Source: an uncultured Pelagibacteraceae bacterium
GTDB lineage: Bacteria; Pseudomonadota; Alphaproteobacteria; Pelagibacterales; Pelagibacteraceae
DNA length: 64,000 nt
NCBI GenBank assembly: GCA_902594335.1
Contig: CACJLY010000004.1
Span: 58,881-122,880, forward strand
Direction: 5' to 3'
Of this stretch, positions 21,773 through 31,209 are shown one piece after another. A program made the position numbers and the translations under genes. Under the pieces are notes generated by a model. The model was not told the origin of the DNA and did not search any database. It was given only the letters and a program-made list of their open reading frames with translations. Every line of letters begins with the position of its first letter. The stretch's first letter is position 1.

Positions 21773-22629
21773 TTTCCTAACCTTATTGTCCTTCTTATAC
21801 CTTCCCTAAGATCAGTATCTGGCACCCATTTAATAAGTTTTTTTAGTTTTTTAATATCTGGCATTCTTCTCTTAGCACTTCCTATAGGCGCATTATTTTT
21901 AATAATAGGTTTGTTAATACCTAGTTCATTTAAAATAATTTTGGCTACTTCAATAACTCTCTTCTCATCATTACTTCCAATATTAATAATTTGATTGATC
22001 GCTTTTTTACAATTCATTAATTTGTGAATAGCTTTACAACAATCATCAATATAAAGCCAACTTCTAGTATTTTTCCAACCGTTCAAAACTATTTTACCTT
22101 TTTTACATCTATCGATGAACTCTGGAACAAAATGGTTTTTTTGATTAGGACCATAAATATTATGAGGCCTTATAATAATATATTTTAGCCCACTAGAAAC
22201 TATTGCCTGTTCTCCTAAGCCTTTGCTAGTTGCGTAACTCCATCTCGGATTTTGAATATTATCAATTACCATAGGCACTTTTTCATCTGTAGGTATTTTA
22301 TATTTAAATCTATCAGTTGCGCCCACAGTGATTTCTGGGGTCCCAGTATATATAAAAATAGGTTTCTTTTTTTGATTTCTATAAAAATTGAGTAAATTTA
22401 GTGTGGGAATCAGGTTATCTTCAATTACCTCTAAAGGTTTGTTATAAAAATCTTTTGTGCTATTGAATGCTGCCAGATGTATTACAAAATCAACCACTGG
22501 AAATTTTTTTTTTAATTTAAGATCACCGTTCTTTCTGTCGAAACAATAAAGTTTATATTTGCCATTGAACTCTTTAATTAGATTTTTTCCAATAAAACCA
22601 CTTGACCCTGTTAGTAAAACTGATTTCAA
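21769..22629 (-). CDS. NAD-dependent epimerase/dehydratase
   Basis: VLLTGSSGFIGKNLI, YATSKGLGEQ (YxxxK), IIRPHNIYGPNQ. Confidence 0.9.
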   Translation of the reverse strand: MKSVLLTGSSGFIGKNLIKEFNGKYKLYCFDRKNGDLKLKKKFPVVDFVIHLAAFNSTKDFYNKPLEVIEDNLIPTLNLLNFYRNQKKKPIFIYTGTPEITVGATDRFKYKIPTDEKVPMVIDNIQNPRWSYATSKGLGEQAIVSSGLKYIIIRPHNIYGPNQKNHFVPEFIDRCKKGKIVLNGWKNTRSWLYIDDCCKAIHKLMNCKKAINQIINIGSNDEKRVIEVAKIILNELGINKPIIKNNAPIGSAKRRMPDIKKLKKLIKWVPDTDLREGIRRTIRLGK

Positions 22630-23810
22630 TTTGCTTCCTTTTCTAAAATTTTATAAAGAAAACTTAATTCTTTATTTAAGTCTTTTGGGTAGTTGCCTAC
22701 AAAAAAACCATTTTGATCTATATTTATTGCATTTTTGAATGTACCATTAGTTTTATAGTCTAAAAATTTCATAACTGGGTTATTTAAAAAATTTCCTGTC
22801 ATTGTTGGTCTTACTTCAATTTTATTTTTTAACAATTTTCTGATTATTTCTTGTCTTTTATTTTTAAGTTTACCTGTCAAAATTAGATTGAAGCCATACC
22901 AAGAGGATTGCCCTCTACGCTCTTGCTTTTGTATTTTGCACCAGGTCTTGTTCTCAAACAATTTCTTAAAGATTTCGGAATTTTTATTTCTTATTTCCAT
23001 AAATTTGTCTAATTTTTTTAATTGCACAAGACCAACAGACGCTTCAATTTCCAAAGGTCTAACTGAATAACCGGGTGTGATAAACACAAAGTGATCTTTA
23101 AATTTATCATTTGATTTTTTATAAAGTTTATTTTTTTTCGGTAAATCTCTGCACCATCCATGTGCTCTTAAGGATTTTAAAAAATCATTTATATCTTTAC
23201 TGTTTGTTAATATTACGCCTCCCTCCATTGTTTGCAGGTGGTGCGAAAAAAATAAAGAGTGAGAACCCATGATACCATAAGTTCCACAAAATTTAGACTT
23301 ATAACTTGCGCCCAAGCTTTCACAATTATCCTCCAATAAAATCAATTTATTTTTTTTTGCTATTTTTTCCAATTTTTCAAAATTACATGGGTTACCAAGA
23401 AGATTAATTGCCAAAATTCCAACAGTATTCTTATCGATAGCTTTCTCAACTTTTTTTGGACAAATGTTCAAAGTATCTAAATCAACATCTACAAAATTTA
23501 TTTTAAAGCCGTTTTGACAAATTGGATAATATGAGGTACTCCAGCCTACTACTGGAGCAATAATATTTGGATTTTTAATATTTTTTTTCTTTAAAACGCT
23601 ATCAAAATTTTTTAATGCCGACATCATTAAAAGATTTGCCGAGGATCCTGAATTTACCATTGTTGCATATTTAGCTCCAAATTTATAAGCAAATTTTTTC
23701 TCAAATTCTTTAACATGTTTACCCATTGTAAAAAAACCACTATTAAGAACTTTAATAGCAGCTCTTTTTTCTTCAGAATTCCAAGAATTATGTCCTAATG
23801 GATATTTCAT
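22626..23810 (-). CDS. DegT/DnrJ/EryC1/StrS-fold protein of RfbH/ColD dehydrase type
   Basis: DegT-family fold; LLEDNCESLGASY and SLFFSHHLQTMEGG, with His where DegT aminotransferases carry the PLP lysine. Confidence 0.82.
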   Translation of the reverse strand: MKYPLGHNSWNSEEKRAAIKVLNSGFFTMGKHVKEFEKKFAYKFGAKYATMVNSGSSANLLMMSALKNFDSVLKKKNIKNPNIIAPVVGWSTSYYPICQNGFKINFVDVDLDTLNICPKKVEKAIDKNTVGILAINLLGNPCNFEKLEKIAKKNKLILLEDNCESLGASYKSKFCGTYGIMGSHSLFFSHHLQTMEGGVILTNSKDINDFLKSLRAHGWCRDLPKKNKLYKKSNDKFKDHFVFITPGYSVRPLEIEASVGLVQLKKLDKFMEIRNKNSEIFKKLFENKTWCKIQKQERRGQSSWYGFNLILTGKLKNKRQEIIRKLLKNKIEVRPTMTGNFLNNPVMKFLDYKTNGTFKNAINIDQNGFFVGNYPKDLNKELSFLYKILEKEAN

Positions 23811-23874
23811 TGATTTAATTTTTTGTTTATTAATATAATTTATATAAATTAATAAAAGTATTTAATCAAATTTA

Positions 23875-24738
23875 ATGAATTACGTAAAATTAATAGGAGG
23901 CCTTGGTAATCAGTTATTTCAATACGCATATGCTTATAATTTGTTCAAAAAACACAAAAATGTTAAACTCGATATTTCTGAATTCAAATATTATGAGCTC
24001 CATAAGCTAAAAATTCAAAATTATAAAATTATTTTGAAATTTTCTAAATGGAAGGATGTTAATAAATTTTATATTTTTAAAAATCTTTACCTATCACATC
24101 ATATCAAAATATTTTCAAAGAAAATTTACTTTTTTCTCCACAGCAAACTTAATAATCATTCAATAATTTTTGAAAATTCTAATAGTATATATCCTAAAGA
24201 GAAGGACTATCTTTATGAAGGATACTATCAAAATTTAAAATATGTTGAGCCAAACAAAAAAGATTTATTAAATCAAATTAAGTTAAAAAAATATTCTAAG
24301 AGACACAAAAAATTGCTTAATAATATTTCAAAAAAAAAAAATTCAGTTGCAATTCATATAAGAATATATTCGACAATTAGAGCTGAGGATAAATATCATG
24401 GTAATATATCTTCAGATTATATTGAAAAAGCTCAAAAAAAAATTGAAACTCAACTTAAGAGACCATTTTATTATATCTTTACGAATTCTAATAAATGGGT
24501 GGATGAAAATTTAAAATTAAATGGATCAAAATATATGATTGTAAAAGGTTTTAAAGACTATGAAGATTTGCAAAGTATATCTAAGTGTAAACACCAAATA
24601 ATCTCTAACAGCTCATTTGGTTGGTGGGGTGCATGGTTAAATAGTAATAAAAGTAAATTAGTGATAGTACCAAAAAATTGGTATGCAGCAGTTAAAAATC
24701 CGATTAATTTAATTCCAAAAAATTGGATAAAAATTTGA
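23875..24738 (+). CDS. Glycosyltransferase family 11 (alpha-1,2-fucosyltransferase-like)
   Basis: GGLGNQLFQYAYAYNLF start, VAIHIR, ISNSSFGWWGAWLN. Confidence 0.88.
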   Translation: MNYVKLIGGLGNQLFQYAYAYNLFKKHKNVKLDISEFKYYELHKLKIQNYKIILKFSKWKDVNKFYIFKNLYLSHHIKIFSKKIYFFLHSKLNNHSIIFENSNSIYPKEKDYLYEGYYQNLKYVEPNKKDLLNQIKLKKYSKRHKKLLNNISKKKNSVAIHIRIYSTIRAEDKYHGNISSDYIEKAQKKIETQLKRPFYYIFTNSNKWVDENLKLNGSKYMIVKGFKDYEDLQSISKCKHQIISNSSFGWWGAWLNSNKSKLVIVPKNWYAAVKNPINLIPKNWIKI

Positions 24739-24882
24739 ATGTTAAAAATATTCAATAGATTAATTTTTTCTATTTGAGGTTGAAATTTTTTTATGAAAAT
24801 CTCTGCTAATTTTTTTTGAAAAAAACTTTGTTAAACATAATTCAAGTGTATATAAATTTTAAATCCAAATTTTAAATGTTAA

Positions 24883-25830
24883 ATGAAACTTACTAAAGAA
24901 CAAATAGAAGAAATAAGAGACCAGCAAAGTCAAATTGCTCAGACAAAAAGAGTTACGGTTACAGAATTAGAAAAAATTCTTTATGAGGCAATTCCTGCAT
25001 TAGACCATGGATTTGTAAGAGTTATCGATTATATGGGCGATGATACATCTATAGTTCAATCCGCTAGAGTTTCTTATGGTAAAGGAACTAAAAAAGTTTC
25101 AACAGACTCAGGATTAATTAAATATTTAATGAGACATTGGCATAGCACGCCATTTGAAATGTGTGAAATAAAATATCATATAAAACTTCCAATCTTTATC
25201 GCTAGACAATGGATTAGACACAGAACTGCAAATGTAAATGAATATTCTGCAAGATATTCAATTTTAGATAAAGAATTTTATTTACCAACATCAGAAAATT
25301 TAGCTGCACAATCTATTTCTAATAGACAAGGCAGAGGAGATGTAATTGAAGGGGAGCAAGCTAAGGAGGTTTTAGAAATTTTAAAAAATGATGCTGAGAG
25401 AACTTATAGTAATTATGAAACTATGCTAAATCAAAAATATGATGGCTCAACTATTGATGAAAATAAAAAAGGTTTAGCAAGAGAACTTGCAAGAATGAAT
25501 TTAACATTAAATACATACACACAATGGTACTGGAAAACTGATTTATTAAATCTGATGAATTTTTTAAGACTACGTGCAGATCACCATGCACAATATGAGA
25601 TTAGAGTATATGCAGATATAATGTTAGATACATTAAAAAGATGGGTTCCAATTACCTATGATGCATTTATGGATTATAGAGTTGGAGGAACAGAAGTCTC
25701 AGCTAAAGGGAAAATTGTTATTCAAAAATTATTAAAAGGTGAAGAAGTTAATCTTGATAATTCTGGACTTTCAAAAAGAGAGTGGAATGAACTTATGGAA
25801 GCTTTAGAAATTAAAGATAGGATTGTTTAA
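24883..25830 (+). CDS. thyX: FAD-dependent thymidylate synthase
   Basis: [23 protein letters not shown] (RHRxxxxNExSxRY), [15 protein letters not shown]. Confidence 0.96.
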   Translation: MKLTKEQIEEIRDQQSQIAQTKRVTVTELEKILYEAIPALDHGFVRVIDYMGDDTSIVQSARVSYGKGTKKVSTDSGLIKYLMRHWHSTPFEMCEIKYHIKLPIFIARQWIRHRTANVNEYSARYSILDKEFYLPTSENLAAQSISNRQGRGDVIEGEQAKEVLEILKNDAERTYSNYETMLNQKYDGSTIDENKKGLARELARMNLTLNTYTQWYWKTDLLNLMNFLRLRADHHAQYEIRVYADIMLDTLKRWVPITYDAFMDYRVGGTEVSAKGKIVIQKLLKGEEVNLDNSGLSKREWNELMEALEIKDRIV

Positions 25831-26635
25831 TCTCCTCTGCAAATTTTAAATAAATTTTTGTAATTTCATGTTCTGGATCTTTTTCAACAATAGGAACTCC
25901 CATATCCCCATATTTCCCTACATCAGAGTTAATTGGTATTTGTCCTAAAAATTTCTTATCAAATTCTTGTGCGGTTCTCTCAACACCATTCTCTCCAAAA
26001 ATTGCATATTTTTTCCCATCATCTCCGATAAAGTGACTCATATTGTCAATTAATCCAATAATATTTACTTTTAATTTTTCAAACATTCTAATTCCTCTTT
26101 TTACATCTTGAAGAGCAATCTCCTGAGGAGTTGATACTATAATTGCACCGTCAACACTGATTTCCTGTGCAAAAGTTAGCTGCGTATCACCGGTGCCAGG
26201 AGGCATATCAACAATAATAAAATCTAAATCTTTCCAACCAACTTTTTGAGTGAAGGTTTTAATAGCACTAGTTACCATTGGTCCTCTCCAGATCATTGGT
26301 GTTTGCTCGTCCGTTAGAAAACCAATAGACATACATTGAATATCATACTTTATTATTGGCTTTAAAGTTTGCCCATCACTATCTGGCTTTTCATTTATAG
26401 AGAATAGTTTTGGTAAAGATGGTCCATAAATATCAGCATCTAAAATTCCGACTTTGCATCCAGCTTTTTTTAAGGCTAATGCCAAATTTGTAGCAAAAGT
26501 AGATTTTCCTACACCACCCTTTGCGCTTGAGATCGCTATTGTAAATTTAGTTCCTGGAATTGGGTTTCTTTTAAAGGTTTTTGGCTCAGTTTTTGCCTTC
26601 ATTGTGTCACTTAGACCTACTTTTTTATCATTCAT
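25811..26635 (-). CDS. mrp: Mrp/ApbC/NBP35-family Fe-S cluster carrier ATPase
   Basis: [47 protein letters not shown]. Confidence 0.92.
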   Translation of the reverse strand: MNDKKVGLSDTMKAKTEPKTFKRNPIPGTKFTIAISSAKGGVGKSTFATNLALALKKAGCKVGILDADIYGPSLPKLFSINEKPDSDGQTLKPIIKYDIQCMSIGFLTDEQTPMIWRGPMVTSAIKTFTQKVGWKDLDFIIVDMPPGTGDTQLTFAQEISVDGAIIVSTPQEIALQDVKRGIRMFEKLKVNIIGLIDNMSHFIGDDGKKYAIFGENGVERTAQEFDKKFLGQIPINSDVGKYGDMGVPIVEKDPEHEITKIYLKFAEEIKQSYL

Positions 26636-26688
26636 AAAAATACACTTATCTTGTTTTTGAATATAAAGACACTATATAGAATGTCATA

Positions 26689-27786
26689 ATGACGATTTAT
26701 AAAAATCAAAGCCCATGGGGAAGCCCTCCAGGTAGTGGTGGAAGTGGAAATGGTGGAGGTTTCAGAAGAGGCCCTACACCTCCTAATTTAGACGAAGCAA
26801 TTAAAAAATTACAGGACACTATAAATAAATTTACTGGAAGTGGCACAGGTGGTAAAAAACCTATAATATTAGGTTTGATCATACTAGTTGTAATTTGGGC
26901 GTTAAGTGGTTTGTATAGAGTTTTACCTGATGAGCAAGGTGTAGTGTTAAGATTTGGAAAGTTTGTAAATACCACTCAACCAGGATTAAATTATCATTTT
27001 CCATTCCCAATTGAGAGTGTGTTAACTCCAAAGGTTACTAAAGTTAACAGAATGGATATTGGTTTTAGATCAGAGAGAGATAGTGGATTTGGCCAAGGTG
27101 GTGGTGTAGCAGATGTACCTGAGGAAAGCTTAATGCTAACAGGTGATGAAAATATTGTTAACATAGACTTTTCAGTATTTTGGGTAATTAAAGATGCCGG
27201 TAATTTTCTTTTTAAAATTCAAGATCCAGAAGGTACAGTAAAAGCAGCAGCAGAAACTGCTATGAGAGAAGTTATAGCAAGATCAGATATTCAGCCAATT
27301 CTTACAGAAGGAAGAGCGGTTATTGAAAGAGATACACAAGATATTATTCAAGGAATACTTGATGAATATGAAAGTGGAGTACTAATTACACAAGTACAAA
27401 CTCAAAAAGCTGACCCACCCGATCAGGTTATTGATGCTTTTAGAGACGTACAAGCAGCAAGAGCTGATATGGAGAGATCAAAAAATGAAGCAGAAGCGTA
27501 TGCAAATGATGTGATACCAAGGGCCCGAGGAGAAGCTGCAAAAATTCTACAAGCAGCGGAAGCTTATAAAAAAGAAGTTGTTGCAAAAGCAGAGGGTGAA
27601 GCAAGTAGATTTTTATCTATTTATACAGAATACGCTAAAGCTAAAGAAGTTACTCAGGAAAGAATGTATTTGGAGACAATGGAACAAGTACTTGCTGATA
27701 TAAATAAAATTATAATAGATAAAGATTCGGGATCTGGTGTAGTTCCTTATCTACCGTTACAGGAATTAAAATCAGGGACAAATTAA
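26689..27786 (+). CDS. hflK: HflK, SPFH-domain FtsH modulator
   Basis: Gly-rich N-terminus, one TM segment, YRVLPDEQGVVLRFGKFV; followed by hflC. Confidence 0.94.
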   Translation: MTIYKNQSPWGSPPGSGGSGNGGGFRRGPTPPNLDEAIKKLQDTINKFTGSGTGGKKPIILGLIILVVIWALSGLYRVLPDEQGVVLRFGKFVNTTQPGLNYHFPFPIESVLTPKVTKVNRMDIGFRSERDSGFGQGGGVADVPEESLMLTGDENIVNIDFSVFWVIKDAGNFLFKIQDPEGTVKAAAETAMREVIARSDIQPILTEGRAVIERDTQDIIQGILDEYESGVLITQVQTQKADPPDQVIDAFRDVQAARADMERSKNEAEAYANDVIPRARGEAAKILQAAEAYKKEVVAKAEGEASRFLSIYTEYAKAKEVTQERMYLETMEQVLADINKIIIDKDSGSGVVPYLPLQELKSGTN

Positions 27787-28646
27787 TGAAAGCTGGAAAA
27801 TTTATATTACCAATAATTATTTTAATAGGAGCAACTCTATTCTTTTCAATATTTATTGTTAAAGAAGTAAATCAAGCAATTGTTCTTCAGTTTGGTGATC
27901 CTAAGAGAATTATTTTAAAACCGGGATTAAATTTCAAGATTCCATTTATTCAGAATGTTGTATTTTTAGATAAAAGAGTTTTAAATTTAGATACTCCACC
28001 TGAGGAAGTCATTGCATCTGATCAAAAACGTTTGATAGTTGATGCTTTTGCTAGATTTCAAATTATCGATCCACTGAAATTCTATATTTCAGTCGGAAAC
28101 GAGAGAGTTGCAAGATCAAGGCTGGCAACTATCATTAATTCAAGAATAAGAAATGTACTAGGTCAACAAAAACTACAAACATTATTATCTGAAGATAGAT
28201 CTAAACAGATGGCTCTTATTCAACAGGGTGTAAATAATGAGGCAGAAAACTTTGGTATAAAGATAGTTGATGTGAGAATTAAAAGAGCAGATTTGCCCCA
28301 AGCAAATAGTGATGCAATCTTTAGAAGAATGCAGACTGAAAGAGAGAGAGAAGCTAAAGAATTTAGAGCAAAGGGTGCAGAGATGGCAGTCACCATAACA
28401 TCAACAGCAGACAAAGAAGTTACTGTTATTTTAGCAGAGGCAGAAAAAAAATCTGAGATCATGAAAGGTGAAGGAGATGGTCAAAAAAATAAAATTTTTG
28501 CTGATGCATTTGGACAAGACGCTGAATTTTTTGGATTTTATAGAGCAATGCAAGCATACCAAAAAGCTTTAATTGGTGGAGAAACCTCAATGATTTTGTC
28601 ACCAGATAGTGAATTTTTTAAATTTTTTGGAAATAAACAAAAATAA
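27786..28646 (+). CDS. hflC: HflC, SPFH-domain FtsH modulator
   Basis: VNQAIVLQFGDPKRIILKPGLNFKIPFIQNVVFLDKRVL; R-E-R-E-A-K-E-F-R-A-K-G-A-E region. Confidence 0.94.
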   Translation: MKAGKFILPIIILIGATLFFSIFIVKEVNQAIVLQFGDPKRIILKPGLNFKIPFIQNVVFLDKRVLNLDTPPEEVIASDQKRLIVDAFARFQIIDPLKFYISVGNERVARSRLATIINSRIRNVLGQQKLQTLLSEDRSKQMALIQQGVNNEAENFGIKIVDVRIKRADLPQANSDAIFRRMQTEREREAKEFRAKGAEMAVTITSTADKEVTVILAEAEKKSEIMKGEGDGQKNKIFADAFGQDAEFFGFYRAMQAYQKALIGGETSMILSPDSEFFKFFGNKQK

Positions 28647-28664
28647 ACAATTTTTTTAATAAAG

Positions 28665-28850
28665 ATGAGAGAATTGATCATAGCTTTTGGTCTTTTCTTA
28701 TTTATTGAAGGTGTATTATATGCCTTATTTCCATCAAAAATGAAAAATATGTTAAAAAAACTTGATGCTGTAGCTGATAAACAACTGAGAACAGGTGGGT
28801 TAGTATTCGCAATTATAGGATTTATAATTATTTGGTACTCAAAGACATGA
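28665..28850 (+). CDS. Small membrane protein, DUF2065-like
   Basis: 61 aa, two hydrophobic segments (FGLFLFIEGVLYALFPSKMKNML); sits between hflC and htrA. Confidence 0.8.
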   Translation: MRELIIAFGLFLFIEGVLYALFPSKMKNMLKKLDAVADKQLRTGGLVFAIIGFIIIWYSKT

Positions 28851-30244
28851 AAAATATTTACAAAATTTTATCAATATTAGTAATTTCAATAAATTACTTT
28901 ACAATTTCTAAAGCTCAGGAAATACCATCGTCATTTGCAGATCTAGCAGAGAGATTAATGCCGTCAGTTGTAAATATTTCAACGACTACAACTGTAACAA
29001 CTAGATCAAATCCTTTGCCATTTGAATTTCCTCCAGGGTCACCATTTGAGGATATGTTTGGTTCTCCTCAACAAAGACAAACTAGTGCGCTAGGATCAGG
29101 TTTTATAATTGATGAGGAGGGAATTGTAATAACGAATAACCATGTTATTCAAGGAGCATCAGATATATTTGTTAGAGTTAATGGAGACGAGGATTATAAA
29201 GCTGAAGTGTTAGGTGCTGATGCAGGCATGGATATTGCCGTATTAAAAATAAAGTCCAACGAAAAATTTAAACCAGTAAAATTTGGAAACTCAGATAAAT
29301 CTAGAATTGGAGATTGGGTTATTGCAATAGGTAATCCATTTGGTCTCGGAGGCACTGTAACAGCAGGAATAATTTCTGCCAGAAACAGAAGCATAGGACT
29401 TTCAAGGTATGAAGATTATATTCAAACTGACGCTTCAATAAATCAAGGAAATTCAGGTGGACCTTTATTTAATATGAATGGAGATGTCATTGGAATAAAT
29501 ACAGCTATACTTGGACAGTCTGGATCAATTGGAATAGGATTTGCTATCCCATCTAATAGTGCTCAAAAAGTTATTGATCAATTAATTGAATTTGGAGAAA
29601 CAAAAAGAGGATGGCTTGGTGTTAGAATTCAAGTAGTAGATCAAGGAATAGCAGATGCAGAAAATCTGGATAAACCTAGAGGTGCTCTGGTTGCTAGTGT
29701 TGCAGATAATAGTCCATCTGACAAAGGAGGAATTAAACCTGGTGATATAATCTTAGCGTTCGATGGAAAACCAATTAATGAAATGAAAGAATTACCTAAA
29801 ATAGTTGCTGAAACAGATGTTGGAAAAAAAGTAATTGTTAAAGTTTGGAGAAATAAAAGAGAAATTACAAAAGAAATAATTCTTGGAAGATTAGAAACAT
29901 CCGATGACTTCAAGGCGCAAAAACCTGTAATACAAAAACCAAAGGTTAAGAGAATTGAAGGTTTAAAAATCGATGTGCGATTATTAAGAAAAGATGATAT
30001 TAAGGCAAGAAATCTTCCAAAAGGAACAAGTGGAGTGGTCATTACTAAAATAGATAAAGATAGTCCTATAAACTATTTACAAGTGAATAATGTTATTGTT
30101 GAAGCAAATAGAAAAAAAATTAACACAATAGGTGATCTTGATAATGTGGTAAAATTGAAATTAAGAAGTGATGAAAATAACTTACTGATTGCAATATATA
30201 ATAACCAAAATCAAAGAACATATGTTGGTGTTAAATTAAAATAA
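28847..30244 (+). CDS. HtrA/DegP-family periplasmic serine protease with PDZ domains
   Basis: Signal peptide, LGSGFIIDEEGIVITNNHVI, DIAVLKI, QTDASINQGNSGGPLFN. Start at 28847 (MKNIYKIL) overlaps the previous stop as ATGA. Confidence 0.94.
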   Translation: MKNIYKILSILVISINYFTISKAQEIPSSFADLAERLMPSVVNISTTTTVTTRSNPLPFEFPPGSPFEDMFGSPQQRQTSALGSGFIIDEEGIVITNNHVIQGASDIFVRVNGDEDYKAEVLGADAGMDIAVLKIKSNEKFKPVKFGNSDKSRIGDWVIAIGNPFGLGGTVTAGIISARNRSIGLSRYEDYIQTDASINQGNSGGPLFNMNGDVIGINTAILGQSGSIGIGFAIPSNSAQKVIDQLIEFGETKRGWLGVRIQVVDQGIADAENLDKPRGALVASVADNSPSDKGGIKPGDIILAFDGKPINEMKELPKIVAETDVGKKVIVKVWRNKREITKEIILGRLETSDDFKAQKPVIQKPKVKRIEGLKIDVRLLRKDDIKARNLPKGTSGVVITKIDKDSPINYLQVNNVIVEANRKKINTIGDLDNVVKLKLRSDENNLLIAIYNNQNQRTYVGVKLK

Positions 30245-30248
30245 CCAA

Positions 30249-31157
30249 ATGGACCTTAAGTCCAAAATAATATTAATTTCAGGTCCTACAGCATCAGGCA
30301 AATCTAAACTTGCATTAAAAATTGCCAAAAAAATAAATGGAGAAATTATTAATGCAGATAGCATGCAAGTATATAAAGAATTAAATATACTGACCGCTAG
30401 ACCTTCAAAAACTTATTTGAATAAAATTGATCATCATTTATATGGTTTTATAAGTGTTAAAAAAGAATTTTCATCAGGTGAGTGGTTAAAATTAGCAAAA
30501 AAAAATATTAAAAAAATAAGAGACAAGAATAAAATACCGATTTTAGCTGGTGGTACTGGTCTTTATTTCAAAGCTCTGACGGATGGATTAGTTAAAATTC
30601 CAAAAATACCAATCCCTATTCGAAATAAAATAAGGCGAATGCAAAATAACTTAGGTCAAAAAAAATTTTATTTAAAACTCTTAAAAATTGATCCATCAGT
30701 AAAAAATAAGATTGAATCAACTGATGCCCAAAGATCAATTAGAGCTTATGAAGTTATTTCGATTTCAAAAAAATCAATTTTTGAATGGTATAAGAAAACA
30801 AAACCATCTTTTCGAAATGATGAGTTTATTAAAATTTATATAGATTATCCTAAAGATGAATTAATTAACAAAATTTCCAAGAGAGTAGACCAAATGATGA
30901 AAGATGGAGCTATTAAAGAGGTAAAAGATTTTTTAAAGCTTAATTTGAAGAGTGATAGCAACATCTTCAAAGTTATAGGAATAAGAGAGATTAAAGAATT
31001 TATTGATAAAAAAATTTCGGTGCATGATTTAAAACTAAATATTGTTATAAAAACTAGACAATACGCTAAAAGACAGCGAACTTGGTCTAGAGGTCAAATG
31101 AGTGATTGGCAAAAATTTGATGCTAAGGCTCTTTCAAAATTTATAAAAAAATTATAA
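30249..31157 (+). CDS. miaA: tRNA dimethylallyltransferase
   Basis: ISGPTASGKSKLAL, NADSMQVYKELNILTARP, PILAGGTGLYFKAL. Confidence 0.96.
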   Translation: MDLKSKIILISGPTASGKSKLALKIAKKINGEIINADSMQVYKELNILTARPSKTYLNKIDHHLYGFISVKKEFSSGEWLKLAKKNIKKIRDKNKIPILAGGTGLYFKALTDGLVKIPKIPIPIRNKIRRMQNNLGQKKFYLKLLKIDPSVKNKIESTDAQRSIRAYEVISISKKSIFEWYKKTKPSFRNDEFIKIYIDYPKDELINKISKRVDQMMKDGAIKEVKDFLKLNLKSDSNIFKVIGIREIKEFIDKKISVHDLKLNIVIKTRQYAKRQRTWSRGQMSDWQKFDAKALSKFIKKL

Positions 31158-31209
31158 AAATCCTCACAATAACTTGACCAATGAGTACAACTTCAGCTAG
31201 ATTGGCTGA

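Noticed and set aside
29641-30042. 133-aa ORF antisense to the htrA-like gene
   Set aside because: Fully contained in a well-supported CDS with no family resemblance or start signal
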